Source of the DNA: Pseudomonas cichorii | GTDB lineage: Bacteria; Pseudomonadota; Gammaproteobacteria; Pseudomonadales; Pseudomonadaceae | NCBI RefSeq assembly: GCF_018343775.1 | Contig: NZ_CP074349.1 | Span: 4,392,001 to 4,456,000 of the forward strand | Length of the DNA stretch: 64,000 nucleotides | Direction: 5' to 3' | In this document: in pieces, positions 1 through 8,782 of the stretch | Layout of the letters: every line of letters starts with the position of its first letter | How positions within the stretch are numbered: position 1 is the stretch's first letter | Made by a program: the position numbers and the translations under genes | Notes under the pieces: generated by a model | What the model was told of the DNA's origin: nothing | Database searches by the model: none | Seen by the model: the letters and a program-made list of their open reading frames with translations, nothing else

Positions 1-735
1 CAAAGGCAGCAAGGAGTAACCCAGTTGCGGCGCAAGCACTTCGGCACGCGAGGTCAGCGACTCCACATTCAGGGTCTGTTCCAGATCGGCCGGGACAATG
101 AGGATGACATTGCCCTCCTTCACCGGCAGTTCCCAGTAATGCCTGTGATAAAGCCCGCGCAGCAACGCCGCCCCCAAAGGCTTGCCGTCATCGGTGGCCC
201 ACTGGTTGATGATCAGCCAGCCGCCAGGGTTGAGGCGCTGCTGGCAGCTCTGGAGAAAACTCCACGCCAGATGCCCAGCTCCCGGCCCGACATCGGTATA
301 GAGGTCGACGAAAATCAGATCGGCCGTTTCGGCGCTGTCGAGCAGTTCGAGGGCATCGCCGATGCGTATATAAAGACGCGGATCATCATCGAGCCCCATG
401 TACTCGATTGCCAGACGCGGAACATCCGGGCGCAACTCGATGACTTCCACGTCCTCCAGAGGCAGAAACTTCATGCAGGCCTGAGTCAGGGTTCCGGCAC
501 CCAATCCGAGAAACAGTGCGCTCTCGGGCGCTTCATGGCACAAGGCGCCGATCAACATGGCCCGGGTGTAGTCGTACTCCAGCCAACTGGGGTCGGCCGT
601 GAAGGTACAACTCTGTTCGATGGCATCGCCAAATTCGAGGAAGCGATAATCATCCACCTCAAGGACGCGAATCATCCCGAAGTCATCATGGACTTCGGCA
701 AGAATCCGTTCTTCGCGCTCACGCTCTTCAGTCAT
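1..735 (-). CDS. Spermidine synthase-like (polyamine aminopropyltransferase-fold) protein, C-terminus cut by window edge
   Basis: The minus-strand frame opens at ATG 735 and runs uncut to base 1, so at least 245 codons are present and the 3' end lies outside. The translation carries a Rossmann-type SAM/dcSAM-binding loop ([10 protein letters not shown]), an acidic strand end ([10 protein letters not shown]) and the motif [11 protein letters not shown], the layout of spermidine/spermine synthase-fold enzymes. Many pseudomonads carry such a protein annotated as a spermidine synthase-like methyltransferase. Whether it transfers aminopropyl or methyl groups cannot be told here. It is divergent from the DAHP synthase gene, with about 160 bases between the starts. 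A long plus-strand frame (25-852) over the same bases is a shadow. Confidence 0.8.
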   Translation of the reverse strand, partial: MTEEREREERILAEVHDDFGMIRVLEVDDYRFLEFGDAIEQSCTFTADPSWLEYDYTRAMLIGALCHEAPESALFLGLGAGTLTQACMKFLPLEDVEVIELRPDVPRLAIEYMGLDDDPRLYIRIGDALELLDSAETADLIFVDLYTDVGPGAGHLAWSFLQSCQQRLNPGGWLIINQWATDDGKPLGAALLRGLYHRHYWELPVKEGNVILIVPADLEQTLNVESLTSRAEVLAPQLGYSLLPL

Positions 736-896
736 CACCTTTCCCGGTTGGCCATCGCGCCGAGCGCAAAGGGCGAATTGTCAGCCAAGCGAGAGCATTT
801 GTCACAACTATCGAGCCAGCTTGTCCCCCACTCGCTCGCAGCTCGACAATGAACTGTTACCATGCGGATTCGATTGCACATCCCCAAGAGCCAACA

Positions 897-2243
897 ATGA
901 GCCAACCCTGGAGCCCCGACAGCTGGCGGGCATTACCTATTCAGCAACAACCCCGATACCCTGACGCTGCACATCTGGCAGAAGTCGAACAACGCCTGGC
1001 CAGCTATCCGCCACTGGTGTTCGCCGGTGAAGCCCGGGACCTGCGTCGCCAGTTTGCCGAAGTCTCCCAAGGCCGTGCCTTCCTGCTGCAAGGAGGCGAT
1101 TGCGCCGAAAGCTTCATGGAGTTTTCGGCGGCGAAGATCCGCGACACCTTTAAAGTGCTGTTGCAGATGGCCGTGGTGATGACCTTTGCCGCCGGCTGCC
1201 CGGTGGTCAAGGTCGGGCGCATGGCCGGACAATTCGCCAAACCGCGTTCCTCCAACGACGAAACCATCGATGGCGTGACATTGCCGGCCTATCGTGGCGA
1301 CATCGTCAACGCCATCGGTTTCGACGAAAAAAGCCGTGTGCCGGACCCGGAGCGTCTTCTGCAGGCGTATCACCAGTCCACGGCCACCCTGAACCTGTTG
1401 CGAGCTTTTGCCCAGGGCGGTTTTGCCGATCTGCATCAGGTCCATCAGTGGAACCTGGACTTCATTGCCAACTCGGCACTGGCGCAGAAGTACAGCCAAC
1501 TGGCTGATCGCATCGACGAAACCCTGGCATTCATGCGTGCCTGCGGCATGGACAGCTCGCCACAACTGCGGGAAACGAGCTTCTTCACCGCACACGAAGC
1601 CTTGTTGCTGAACTACGAAGAAGCCTTCGTGCGCCGCGACAGCCTGACCAACGACTACTACGACTGCTCGGCCCACATGCTGTGGATCGGCGACCGCACC
1701 CGGCAACTGGATGGCGCCCACGTTGAATTCCTGCGCGGAGTCAATAACCCGATCGGGGTCAAGGTCGGCCCGAGCATGGACACCGATGACCTTATTCGCC
1801 TGATCGACATCCTCAACCCGGACAACGACCCGGGCCGCCTGAACCTCATCGCCCGCATGGGCGCGAACAAGGTCGGCGAGCACTTGCCACAACTGATCCG
1901 GGCCGTGGAGCGGGAAGGCCGCAAGGTGCTGTGGAGTTCCGACCCCATGCATGGCAATACCATCAAGGCCAGCAGCGGCTACAAGACCCGTGACTTTGCG
2001 CAGATTCTTGGGGAAGTGAAACAGTTCTTCCAGGTGCATCAGGCCGAAGGTACTTATGCAGGCGGTATCCATATCGAAATGACCGGCCAGAACGTCACCG
2101 AATGCATCGGCGGCGCACGTCCGATTACCGAAGACGGGTTATCGGACCGTTACCACACCCATTGCGACCCACGGATGAATGCCGATCAGTCCCTGGAGCT
2201 GGCGTTTCTGATTGCCGAGACGTTAAAGCAAGTGAAACGCTGA
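897..2243 (+). CDS. aroF: Class II 3-deoxy-7-phosphoheptulonate (DAHP) synthase
   Basis: This enzyme condenses phosphoenolpyruvate and erythrose-4-phosphate to DAHP, the first step of the shikimate pathway. The 448-residue product, starting [19 protein letters not shown], is a full-length class II (plant-type) enzyme, with conserved blocks such as [35 protein letters not shown] and [15 protein letters not shown]. The frame is open upstream to 849, but ATG 897 gives the usual N-terminus and family length. It is not adjacent to other shikimate genes; the downstream tyrA-aroA and pheA genes of this window use its product. Symbol usage varies (aroF, aroG, phzC-like). Confidence 0.95.
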   Translation: MSQPWSPDSWRALPIQQQPRYPDAAHLAEVEQRLASYPPLVFAGEARDLRRQFAEVSQGRAFLLQGGDCAESFMEFSAAKIRDTFKVLLQMAVVMTFAAGCPVVKVGRMAGQFAKPRSSNDETIDGVTLPAYRGDIVNAIGFDEKSRVPDPERLLQAYHQSTATLNLLRAFAQGGFADLHQVHQWNLDFIANSALAQKYSQLADRIDETLAFMRACGMDSSPQLRETSFFTAHEALLLNYEEAFVRRDSLTNDYYDCSAHMLWIGDRTRQLDGAHVEFLRGVNNPIGVKVGPSMDTDDLIRLIDILNPDNDPGRLNLIARMGANKVGEHLPQLIRAVEREGRKVLWSSDPMHGNTIKASSGYKTRDFAQILGEVKQFFQVHQAEGTYAGGIHIEMTGQNVTECIGGARPITEDGLSDRYHTHCDPRMNADQSLELAFLIAETLKQVKR

Positions 2244-2249
2244 AAAACC

Positions 2250-2304
2250 GTAGGAGCGAATTCATTCGCGAATGACCGATGTTCGCGACTGTAGTCGCTC
2301 CTAC
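2250..2304. repeat. REP-type hairpin pair downstream of the DAHP synthase gene
   Basis: The outer arms GTAGGAGCGA (2250-2259) and TCGCTCCTAC (2295-2304) are exact reverse complements. Inside are two short units, one reading AGGAGCGAATTCATTCGCGA and the other TTCGCGACTGTAGTCGCTCC. Both recur at 38111-38166 in swapped order. This is typical of Pseudomonas intergenic REP/BIME elements, which can fold as mRNA 3' hairpins and may end the upstream transcript. Confidence 0.75.
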
Positions 2305-2309
2305 CATTC

Positions 2310-2449
2310 AATGCCGATCAGTTAAGGTACGCGGAAGCAGCTTGCTGGCGAAAAGGCCTCTGATCCAGCAGGTATCCTGCGTCTGTGCGCTGAAATCGCC
2401 AGCAAGCTGCCTCCCACAAAGTAATTCATGGCCTTAACTGATCGGCATT
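2310..2449. repeat. Nested inverted repeat (18-base outer arms, 15-base inner REP arms)
   Basis: The outer arms at 2310-2327 and 2432-2449 are perfect 18-base reverse complements (AATGCCGATCAGTTAAGG and its complement). The inner arms at 2337-2351 and 2396-2410 are perfect 15-base reverse complements (GCAGCTTGCTGGCGA), a common pseudomonad REP core. The right outer arm runs into the last codons and stop of the convergent ycaQ gene. The unit fills the space between two convergent genes and may act as a bidirectional terminator or mRNA-stabilising structure. Confidence 0.7.
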
Positions 2450-3614
2450 ACTCCATTCGTATATCTGGAAGCCCCAGCCAGTCGGCCAACTGGCGCAGGT
2501 TTCGGGTCAACGCTTCCCTGCCTTCCTCGTCCAGTCCGCGCTCCTCTTCATGCACGGCATGCACCGCCAGACAACCTGACGCCCGCTCGGAACGAAGGTC
2601 GACCCGCGCGGCGATACGCTCGTTGTGAAGGAACGGCAAGACGTAATAGCCGTAGACCCGTTTGTGCTGTGGGGTGTAGATCTCCAGGCGATAGCGGAAG
2701 TCGAACAGCCGCTCGGTGCGCGCACGCTCCCAGATCAGTGAGTCGAATGGCGACAGCAAGGCGCTGGCCGACACTTTCCGAGGCGGCGGGATATCCGGCA
2801 GACAGAACGCAGGCTGCTTCCAGCCTTCAACCCTGACCCGTTGCAACGCGCCCATCTCGACCAGTTCCGCCAGAGCCAGACGACTGGGTAGCGGATCCTG
2901 ACGGAAATAATCCCGCAGGTCCTTTTCCGTACCGACGCCCAAGGCTTTTACCGCGTGCAGCAACAGACCACGCTGAGCCTGAGCTTCATCGATTTGCGCA
3001 TGATTGAGAGTTGCTGCGGGAAGCACTCGCTCCGGCAAATCATACAAACGCTCGAAACCACGACGTCCTGCCACCGTCACCTCTCCAGCGGCAAACAACC
3101 ATTCCAGCGCCAGCTTTTCCGCACTCCAGTCCCACCAGGGACCTGCGCGTTCCTGCCGAGAGCTGAGGCTGCCAGCCCCCAACGCGCCCCGGTCGCGAAC
3201 AGCCTGCAAGACCCTTTCAATAACCGGTTGCTGCTCACGACCAAAGCGCGCCAGTTGCTGATAGATACCTTCGCCCTGGGCGGCACGCTGCATTCGCCAG
3301 CGCATCAGCGGGTAAAGTTCGATGGGCAGCAGCGACGCCTCGTGCCCCCAATACTCGAACAAGGTGCGATGTCGTCCCTGGCTCCAGGCAGCCTGATCCA
3401 GCAGCGTTTGCGAATAATTGCCCAGCCGTGAATACAGCGGCAGGTAGTGAGAACGCACGAGGGCATTGACCGAATCGATCTGCAATACGCCGAGCCGCCG
3501 GATCAATTGCGTGACATGGCTGGCCTTGATGATGGCTGGCGGCTGGCGCCCCGTGAAACCCTGAGCGGCCAGTGTCAGACGACGTGCTTGCTTGAGGGAC
3601 AGTTCTGCAGACAT
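2448..3614 (-). CDS. ycaQ: YcaQ-family winged-helix DNA glycosylase (interstrand crosslink repair)
   Basis: The 388-residue protein belongs to the HTH_42 (AlkZ/YcaQ) superfamily, whose E. coli member unhooks interstrand DNA crosslinks and excises alkylated bases. The catalytic Q-hydrophobic-D motif of the YcaQ branch is visible as Q45-I46-D47 in the context RRLGVLQIDSVNAL. Length is normal and the start is ATG 3614. The last codons lie inside an inverted repeat (2432-2449). It is a single gene facing the DAHP synthase gene. The TauE/SafE gene lies upstream in the same direction with a 63-base gap, so the two may be co-transcribed. Substrate is inferred from the family. Confidence 0.88.
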   Translation of the reverse strand: MSAELSLKQARRLTLAAQGFTGRQPPAIIKASHVTQLIRRLGVLQIDSVNALVRSHYLPLYSRLGNYSQTLLDQAAWSQGRHRTLFEYWGHEASLLPIELYPLMRWRMQRAAQGEGIYQQLARFGREQQPVIERVLQAVRDRGALGAGSLSSRQERAGPWWDWSAEKLALEWLFAAGEVTVAGRRGFERLYDLPERVLPAATLNHAQIDEAQAQRGLLLHAVKALGVGTEKDLRDYFRQDPLPSRLALAELVEMGALQRVRVEGWKQPAFCLPDIPPPRKVSASALLSPFDSLIWERARTERLFDFRYRLEIYTPQHKRVYGYYVLPFLHNERIAARVDLRSERASGCLAVHAVHEEERGLDEEGREALTRNLRQLADWLGLPDIRME

Positions 3615-3677
3615 TCGATACTCCCGAGCGAGCCTGCAACGCTAGCCGATAATGCGACGCTCTGTCAGCGATTAGCG

Positions 3678-4424
3678 CTAGAGCTTGAACATCAGGATCA
3701 CGGCACAGAGCACCAGAAACAGGCAAAACAGGTAACGCAGCAGGCGCTCTGGCATCGAATGCGCGAGCCTTACGCCCCAACTCACACTGGCCAGGCCACC
3801 AATCGCAAGAGGAATCCCCATGGACCAGTTCACATGATCATGCAGCGCATAGGTGAACAAGGTAATCGCCGTGCTCGGCACCGCCAGAGTCAGTGCCAGG
3901 CCCTGGGCAACCACCTGAGTTGCACCAAATACGCTGGTGAGGATCGGCGTGGCAACCACTCCACCGCCAACCCCGAATAACCCGCCGGTGACGCCAGAGC
4001 CTGCACCCAGCAGCCATAGCCAGTTGACGTGACGCAACTGCCCACTGGCCTGGCCCTTGCGCGAGAACATCTGGGCGAGGTTGAAAATCGTCAGCAGGAT
4101 CAGGAAAACCACAAACCCGAGACGCATGTGCTGTGGATCGACCCTGACCGCCAGCAAGGACGTGAGCCATGCCAGAAAGAAGCTTGGAACAATGAGCATC
4201 AACGCATTGCGCAACAACACACGGTTACGCTGGTTATAACGCCACAAGGCCAGCAGGACATTGGGCAACACCATCAGCAGTGCAGTCCCCTGCGCCAGTT
4301 GCTGATCGAGACCGAACAAAACCCCCAGTGCCGGGATCGCGACCAGACCACCACCAATCCCGAACAGCCCACCCAGGGTACCCATCGCGGCCCCCATCAG
4401 CACAAACATCACAACTTCAATCAC
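3678..4424 (-). CDS. Sulfite exporter TauE/SafE (TSUP) family membrane protein
   Basis: This is a 248-residue integral membrane protein with about eight hydrophobic segments. It has the twin TSUP signature: glycine-rich repeats GTLGGLFGIGGGLVAIP (about residues 15-31) and GVTGGLFGVGGGVVATP (about 144-160), marking an internal duplication. The family exports or imports small sulfur or organic anions such as sulfite or sulfoacetate. The substrate is unknown here, with no sulfur-metabolism neighbours. It is divergent from ohrR, with 192 bases between the two starts. Confidence 0.88.
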   Translation of the reverse strand: MIEVVMFVLMGAAMGTLGGLFGIGGGLVAIPALGVLFGLDQQLAQGTALLMVLPNVLLALWRYNQRNRVLLRNALMLIVPSFFLAWLTSLLAVRVDPQHMRLGFVVFLILLTIFNLAQMFSRKGQASGQLRHVNWLWLLGAGSGVTGGLFGVGGGVVATPILTSVFGATQVVAQGLALTLAVPSTAITLFTYALHDHVNWSMGIPLAIGGLASVSWGVRLAHSMPERLLRYLFCLFLVLCAVILMFKL

Positions 4425-4616
4425 ACCACGTCCCCAGTCAGCCCACAGGAGTGAATGCTACGCAGTCTTGTCCCGCTGGCATACGGCCAGTAGCAACATA
4501 TCGTGCATGGTCACTCAACGACTCGTATCCTGTACCCGTGAACGCCCGGATTTATCTGGCGCATTAAAGATCACGACACTAAATTAGATGAACGCCACCA
4601 CTCACGAGGACCGCCC

Positions 4617-5090
4617 ATGAATGCCGAAGACCGTCTTGAACCCGAGACTTCTGCCGATTGCGACTCGTTGCTGCTGGATAACCAACTGTGTTTCGCCCTC
4701 TACTCCACCTCGCTGATGATGACCAAGGTCTACAAACCTTTGCTCCAGGCGCTGGGACTCACCTATCCGCAGTATCTGGCCATGATGGTGCTGTGGGAAA
4801 AAGACGGTTTGACCGTCGGCGATGTCAGCACACGCCTGCTGACCGATCCCGGCTCATTGACGCCACTGCTCAAACGTCTGGAAGCCGAAGGTTTCATCAG
4901 CCGTACCCGCAGCAAGGAAGACGAGCGCGTGGTCCTGCTGCACCTGACAGAACAAGGCCGTGCCCTCCAACAAAAAGCCAGAGATGTTCCTGGCTGCATC
5001 CTCTCCTCAAGTGGCCTGACGCTGGACAAGCTGCGCGTGCTGCAGAGCGCGTTGCTGGACCTTCGTACCCATCTGCAGGACAGCCTGTAG
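4617..5090 (+). CDS. ohrR: MarR-family organic hydroperoxide sensor/repressor OhrR
   Basis: The 157-residue winged-helix MarR repressor has the OhrR-specific sensing cysteine C25 (DNQLCFALYS) and a second cysteine, C127 (DVPGC), at the positions of the two-cysteine OhrR class, which forms an intersubunit disulfide on oxidation. The DNA-binding segment is VGDVSTRLLTDPGSLTPLLKRLEAEG with a basic wing (RTRSKEDER). A GAGGA ribosome site at 4606-4610 supports ATG 4617. ohr follows in the same direction after a 241-base regulatory gap. Role inferred from family: repress ohr until lipid or organic hydroperoxides oxidise C25. Confidence 0.93.
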   Translation: MNAEDRLEPETSADCDSLLLDNQLCFALYSTSLMMTKVYKPLLQALGLTYPQYLAMMVLWEKDGLTVGDVSTRLLTDPGSLTPLLKRLEAEGFISRTRSKEDERVVLLHLTEQGRALQQKARDVPGCILSSSGLTLDKLRVLQSALLDLRTHLQDSL

Positions 5091-5239
5091 GCTGACGGCA
5101 AGCGCTCTCATGCCCTGCAGGGCTCTTCCGACGAACGGTAAATCCTTTCAAGCCATTGTTTTAAATAGATTTAAATAGCTGAAAAAATCCGCACAGTCAT
5201 TTCTCAAGGGGCGGGAATTTCAGATTCCCAACAATTAAC

Positions 5240-5292
5240 TTGCGCGCTAAATATTTGCGTTATAAATTTACAACCACTTAGTTAGCGCACAA
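5240..5292. promoter_or_regulatory. Candidate OhrR operator upstream of ohr
   Basis: In the AT-rich ohrR-ohr gap, TTGCGCGCTAA (5240-5250) and TTAGCGCACAA (5282-5292) form an inverted repeat with one mismatch, centred about 66 bases before the ohr start. Position, symmetry and AT-richness suit a MarR-type operator. Assignment to OhrR is inference from context. Confidence 0.4.
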
Positions 5293-5331
5293 AATTATTG
5301 CGAACAATCAACCAACCTGCGAGGTAATGCC

Positions 5332-5751
5332 ATGAACACTCTCTACACTGCTGTTGCAACCGCTACCGGTGGCCGTGACGGTCGTGCCGTTTCCAGCGAC
5401 AAGATCCTCGACGTCAAACTGGCGACCCCCAAAGAGCTCGGCGGTGCAGGCGGCGAAGCCACCAACCCCGAGCAACTGTTTGCTGCCGGTTACTCGGCCT
5501 GCTTCATCGGCGCCCTGAAATTCGTCGCCGGCCAGAGCAAACGCAGCATTCCGGCTGACGCCTCGATCACCGCCCATGTCGGCATTGGTCAGATTCCGGG
5601 CGGCTTCGGTCTGGACATTGACCTGCACATCAGCCTGCCGGGCCTGGAACAAGCCGATGCCCAGCAACTGGTCGATGCCGCTCACCAGGTCTGCCCTTAC
5701 TCCAACGCTACCCGCGGCAATGTCGACGTGCGCCTGCATGTAACCGTCTAA
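5332..5751 (+). CDS. ohr: Organic hydroperoxide resistance peroxidase Ohr
   Basis: Ohr is a thiol peroxidase of the Ohr/OsmC fold that reduces organic and lipid hydroperoxides using lipoylated proteins as reductant. The 139-residue product has the two catalytic cysteines, C57 (AAGYSACFIGAL) and C121 (HQVCPYSNATRGN), and the N-terminal LYTAVATATGGRDGRA block. A GAGG ribosome site lies just before ATG 5332. An esterase gene follows 25 bases downstream, probably in the same transcript. Confidence 0.96.
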   Translation: MNTLYTAVATATGGRDGRAVSSDKILDVKLATPKELGGAGGEATNPEQLFAAGYSACFIGALKFVAGQSKRSIPADASITAHVGIGQIPGGFGLDIDLHISLPGLEQADAQQLVDAAHQVCPYSNATRGNVDVRLHVTV

Positions 5752-5776
5752 AAACCGCCCAGCACAGGAGTCGAAC

Positions 5777-6796
5777 ATGAAAACCTTCAGCAAGGTCTTG
5801 ACCGGTACTCTTCTGGCACTGTCCGTTGGCAGCGCCTTTGCAACTGGCAGCACAGACATTGAGCACAACACCCAGGCCTTTCTGGATGCCTTGAACTCAG
5901 GCACCGGAAAGCCCATAGAACAGTTGTCGCCCAAAGAGGCCCGTGCGGTATTGGTCGGAGCTCAAGCCGGGGTCAAGCTGACACTGCCCAAGGCCGAAGT
6001 CAGCGAGAAAACCATCAAGGTGGACGGCCAGTCCATCAGCCTGAACATCGTGCGTCCTGCCGGTGTGAAGGGGACCTTGCCGGTTTTCATGTTCTTCCAC
6101 GGTGGCGGCTGGGTACTGGGGGATTTTCCGACCCACGAACGCCTGGTTCGTGACCTGGTAGAGGGTTCGGGAGCTGTGGCCGTGTTCGTCAACTACACGC
6201 CATCGCCGGAGGCGCATTACCCGACTGCGATCAACCAGGCGTATGCGGCGACCAAGTGGGTCGCCGAGCATGGCAAGGAAATCAATGTCGATGGCAAGCG
6301 CCTGGCCGTTGCGGGTAACAGTGTCGGCGGTAACATGGCGGCAGTGGTTGCCCTGATGGCCAAGGACAAAGGCACTCCAGCGCTCAGGTATCAGGTGCTG
6401 CTGTGGCCTGTCACGGATGCGAAATTTGATACGGGTTCCTATGACCAGTACGCCGAAGGACACTTCCTGACCCGTAACATGATGAAGTGGTTCTGGGACA
6501 ACTACACCACCGATGCCGCACAACGTAACGAGATCTATGCCTCGCCACTGCGTGCCTCCATCGATCAGTTGAAAGGCCTGCCACCAGCACTGGTGCAAAC
6601 GGCAAGTGCCGACGTGCTACGCGACGAGGGTGAAGCCTATGCCCGCAAGCTGGATCAGGCAGGTGTGGCGGTCACGGCAGTACGTTACAACGGCATGATT
6701 CACGACTACGGCCTGCTCAACGTGGTCAGCCAGGTTCCTGCTGTCCGTTCAGCGATGTTGCAGGCATCTCAGGAGCTGAAAACGCATCTGAAGTAA
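5777..6796 (+). CDS. Exported alpha/beta hydrolase (hormone-sensitive-lipase-type esterase)
   Basis: The 339-residue protein begins with a Sec signal peptide (about residues 1-22, MKTFSKVLTGTLLALSVGSAFA), so it should be periplasmic. The hydrolase family IV marks are clear: oxyanion-hole HGGG at 108-111, nucleophile elbow GNSVGG with Ser182, acid D279 (SADVLRDEGEAY) and H309 (GMIHDYG). It follows ohr by 25 bases and probably shares its peroxide-induced transcript. It may clear oxidised or esterified lipids, but that is inference. A GGAG ribosome site precedes ATG 5777. Confidence 0.9.
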   Translation: MKTFSKVLTGTLLALSVGSAFATGSTDIEHNTQAFLDALNSGTGKPIEQLSPKEARAVLVGAQAGVKLTLPKAEVSEKTIKVDGQSISLNIVRPAGVKGTLPVFMFFHGGGWVLGDFPTHERLVRDLVEGSGAVAVFVNYTPSPEAHYPTAINQAYAATKWVAEHGKEINVDGKRLAVAGNSVGGNMAAVVALMAKDKGTPALRYQVLLWPVTDAKFDTGSYDQYAEGHFLTRNMMKWFWDNYTTDAAQRNEIYASPLRASIDQLKGLPPALVQTASADVLRDEGEAYARKLDQAGVAVTAVRYNGMIHDYGLLNVVSQVPAVRSAMLQASQELKTHLK

Positions 6797-6809
6797 AACT
6801 GGCAGACAC

Positions 6810-6837
6810 AAAAAACCCGCATCGCTGCGGGTTTTTT
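6810..6837. terminator. Bidirectional rho-independent terminator
   Basis: The stem AACCCGCA / TGCGGGTT has a short loop and is flanked by A6 on the left and T6 on the right. It lies between the convergent esterase and efp genes and can serve both. Confidence 0.85.
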
Positions 6838-6862
6838 GCGTATCGGGGTTACAAGACCATGC

Positions 6863-7432
6863 TTATTTGGCACGGCCTTTGTAGGAACCGCCGTCACGGG
6901 TATCGATCTCGATCATGTCGCCGATTTCGATGAAGTCAGCAACGCTCAGCTCGGTACCGTTTTTCAGTTTGGCAGGCTTCATGACCTTGCCCGAAGTGTC
7001 GCCACGAGCAGAACCTTCGGTGTAGTCGATCTGACGAACGATGGTGGTCGGCAGCTCTACGGAAACCAGACGCTCTTCAAAGAACACGGCTTCGCAGACG
7101 TCGGTCATGCCTTCTTCGACGAATGGCAGAACGGCTTCGATGTCTTCAGCGTTCAGCTCGTACATGGTGTAGTCAGTGGTGTCCATGAACGTGTAGGAGT
7201 CACCGCTGATGAAAGACAGGGTGGCTTCTTTACGATCCAGGATCACGTCGTCCAGCTTGTCGTCGGCGCTGTATACGGTTTCAGTCTTGTAACCGGTCAG
7301 CAGGTTCTTCAGCTTGGTCTTCATGATTGCGCTGTTACGACCGGACTTGGTGAACTCGGCCTTCTGGACCAGCCAAGGATCGTTGTCGATACGGATCACG
7401 GTACCGGGTTTCAGCTCTTTACCAGTTTTCAT
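6863..7432 (-). CDS. efp: Translation elongation factor P
   Basis: EF-P binds the ribosome between P and E sites and relieves stalling at polyproline stretches. The 189-residue protein begins [20 protein letters not shown] at ATG 7432; the frame stays open upstream but this is the family start. The tip of domain I reads FTKSGRNSA, putting arginine at position 32, the residue that is rhamnosylated in Pseudomonas instead of the lysine of E. coli. The modifying enzyme EarP is encoded immediately upstream on the same strand. A hairpin sits in the 99-base gap between them. Confidence 0.97.
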   Translation of the reverse strand: MKTGKELKPGTVIRIDNDPWLVQKAEFTKSGRNSAIMKTKLKNLLTGYKTETVYSADDKLDDVILDRKEATLSFISGDSYTFMDTTDYTMYELNAEDIEAVLPFVEEGMTDVCEAVFFEERLVSVELPTTIVRQIDYTEGSARGDTSGKVMKPAKLKNGTELSVADFIEIGDMIEIDTRDGGSYKGRAK

Positions 7433-7465
7433 TGCATATATCCGAATTTGGATTGAAATAGCCAA

Positions 7466-7514
7466 AGGCTCTGTACGAGAAATAGCCTGCGCAGGCACTT
7501 TTCGTACAGAGCCT
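7466..7514. repeat. Hairpin in the earP-efp spacer
   Basis: The perfect 13-base arms AGGCTCTGTACGA (7466-7478) and TCGTACAGAGCCT (7502-7514) enclose a second palindrome, GCCTGCGCAGGC (7485-7496). It lies between the earP stop (7532) and the efp start (7432). It has no T-run typical of a strong terminator, so it could be an operator, an RNA processing hairpin or an attenuator that sets the EarP to EF-P ratio. Confidence 0.6.
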
Positions 7515-7531
7515 GATATCAAGGCCGCGTA

Positions 7532-8665
7532 TCATAGCGAATTTCGACAAAACTGTACCAGCGCCGCGGCAAGATCGGTTTGCGAGGCCTGTTCCAGACA
7601 CCAGCGACCGGCATGTTTTTCGAGCTCTGCCCAGTGAACGCCCAGCGCCTGCCAGCTTGCAGCGAGATCACGACCGGCATCCCAGCCCTGCCACAGCTCA
7701 TTCAGTGCGTGCCCGGCCTCGGGCGAAAGCCCGGCGAGATAGAGCTCCAGAAAGGCATCAAGCTTGGGCAGATGGGCATCGCCCTCCTGCTGATAGATGT
7801 GCCACAGCATCGGACGCCCGGCCCATTGGGCCCGCACGAACGAATCCTCGCCCCGCACGACATTGAAATCACAGCACCAGAGCAACCGGTCATAGTCCTG
7901 CTGCCTGACGAACGGCAAGACCTGGATGCTGAGGGCGCCACGCTTTTGCAAGGCGCCCGCCTGCAAGGCATCGGTTTCAAGCCAGCGCTGGATGTCGCCC
8001 AGCACGCGACCTTCAGGCACCAGCAAATGAGTCGGCCGCTCATCCTTGGCCAACAGTTCGAGCCAGCTGCCAATACCGGGGTTCTCATAGGCGAACACCG
8101 AGATCAGGCGAGCACCGGCACAGGGCTCGATACCCAGTTGCTGCAGGAATCCTTGCTGCGCCGATCTGTCTTGCTGAAAAGCCTGGCGCTGTTCGATCAG
8201 CGCGTGCTCACGCAGCAGGCCGCCGGTCGTCTCGCGGAAGCCGGGAAAAAAAAAGACCTTCTTCAAACCACTGGACTGCAAAGAAGGCAGGCCGTGGCAG
8301 CCGGTGACCCACTCTTCGGCGCTGAGATAGTCCAGGTTCAACCACACAGGCCGTGGCGAGCGCGGCAACATCGCTTCGGTGTAAGCAGGCGGCAGGCGGC
8401 AGGCGAAGGCCTCGATCACCACATCCGCAACATCAGTGGCCACCCAGCATTCAGGCCAGTGACAGATGCTCACGCCCTCCTGCCACTGCTGCGCCGCTTC
8501 GGTACTTGCCTGGGGATGCAGGCGAACGAACGCCGACAGGTCATCGATCCACAGACGCACATTCAGATCATGCTCGGCCACCAGTTGGCGGGCCAGGCGC
8601 CAGGTCACGCCGACGTCACCATAGTTGTCGACGACGCTACAAAAAATGTCCCAAGAGGCTTTCAT
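7532..8665 (-). CDS. earP: EF-P arginine rhamnosyltransferase EarP
   Basis: EarP transfers rhamnose from dTDP-beta-L-rhamnose to Arg32 of EF-P. From ATG 8665 the product has 377 residues, matching the family. The N-terminus MKASWDIFCSVVDNYGDVG places D13 and D17 at the known catalytic positions, and the nucleotide-sugar site motif RGEDSFVRAQWAGRP is present near residue 270. The frame is open about 200 codons further upstream, but those codons overlap the divergent gene at 8783 and are not plausible. efp follows on the same strand, which strongly supports the assignment. Confidence 0.95.
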   Translation of the reverse strand: MKASWDIFCSVVDNYGDVGVTWRLARQLVAEHDLNVRLWIDDLSAFVRLHPQASTEAAQQWQEGVSICHWPECWVATDVADVVIEAFACRLPPAYTEAMLPRSPRPVWLNLDYLSAEEWVTGCHGLPSLQSSGLKKVFFFPGFRETTGGLLREHALIEQRQAFQQDRSAQQGFLQQLGIEPCAGARLISVFAYENPGIGSWLELLAKDERPTHLLVPEGRVLGDIQRWLETDALQAGALQKRGALSIQVLPFVRQQDYDRLLWCCDFNVVRGEDSFVRAQWAGRPMLWHIYQQEGDAHLPKLDAFLELYLAGLSPEAGHALNELWQGWDAGRDLAASWQALGVHWAELEKHAGRWCLEQASQTDLAAALVQFCRNSL

Positions 8666-8782
8666 CCCGGCTCCCTGAGGCTGGATTTCGAAAAACGCTG
8701 ATTGTCCTCCAGAACAACAGGTTTCCACCAGCGCCAGCCATGGCACAATTGCCACTGTCGCCCACGCCTGGAGTCCAGAGCC

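Noticed and set aside
25..852. Long plus-strand frame at the left edge (275 codons)
   Set aside because: The opposite strand carries a coherent aminopropyltransferase-like protein with clear motifs; the plus-strand translation has none.
933..2072. Long minus-strand frame inside the DAHP synthase gene (379 codons)
   Set aside because: It is antisense to a complete class II DAHP synthase and shows no family motif.
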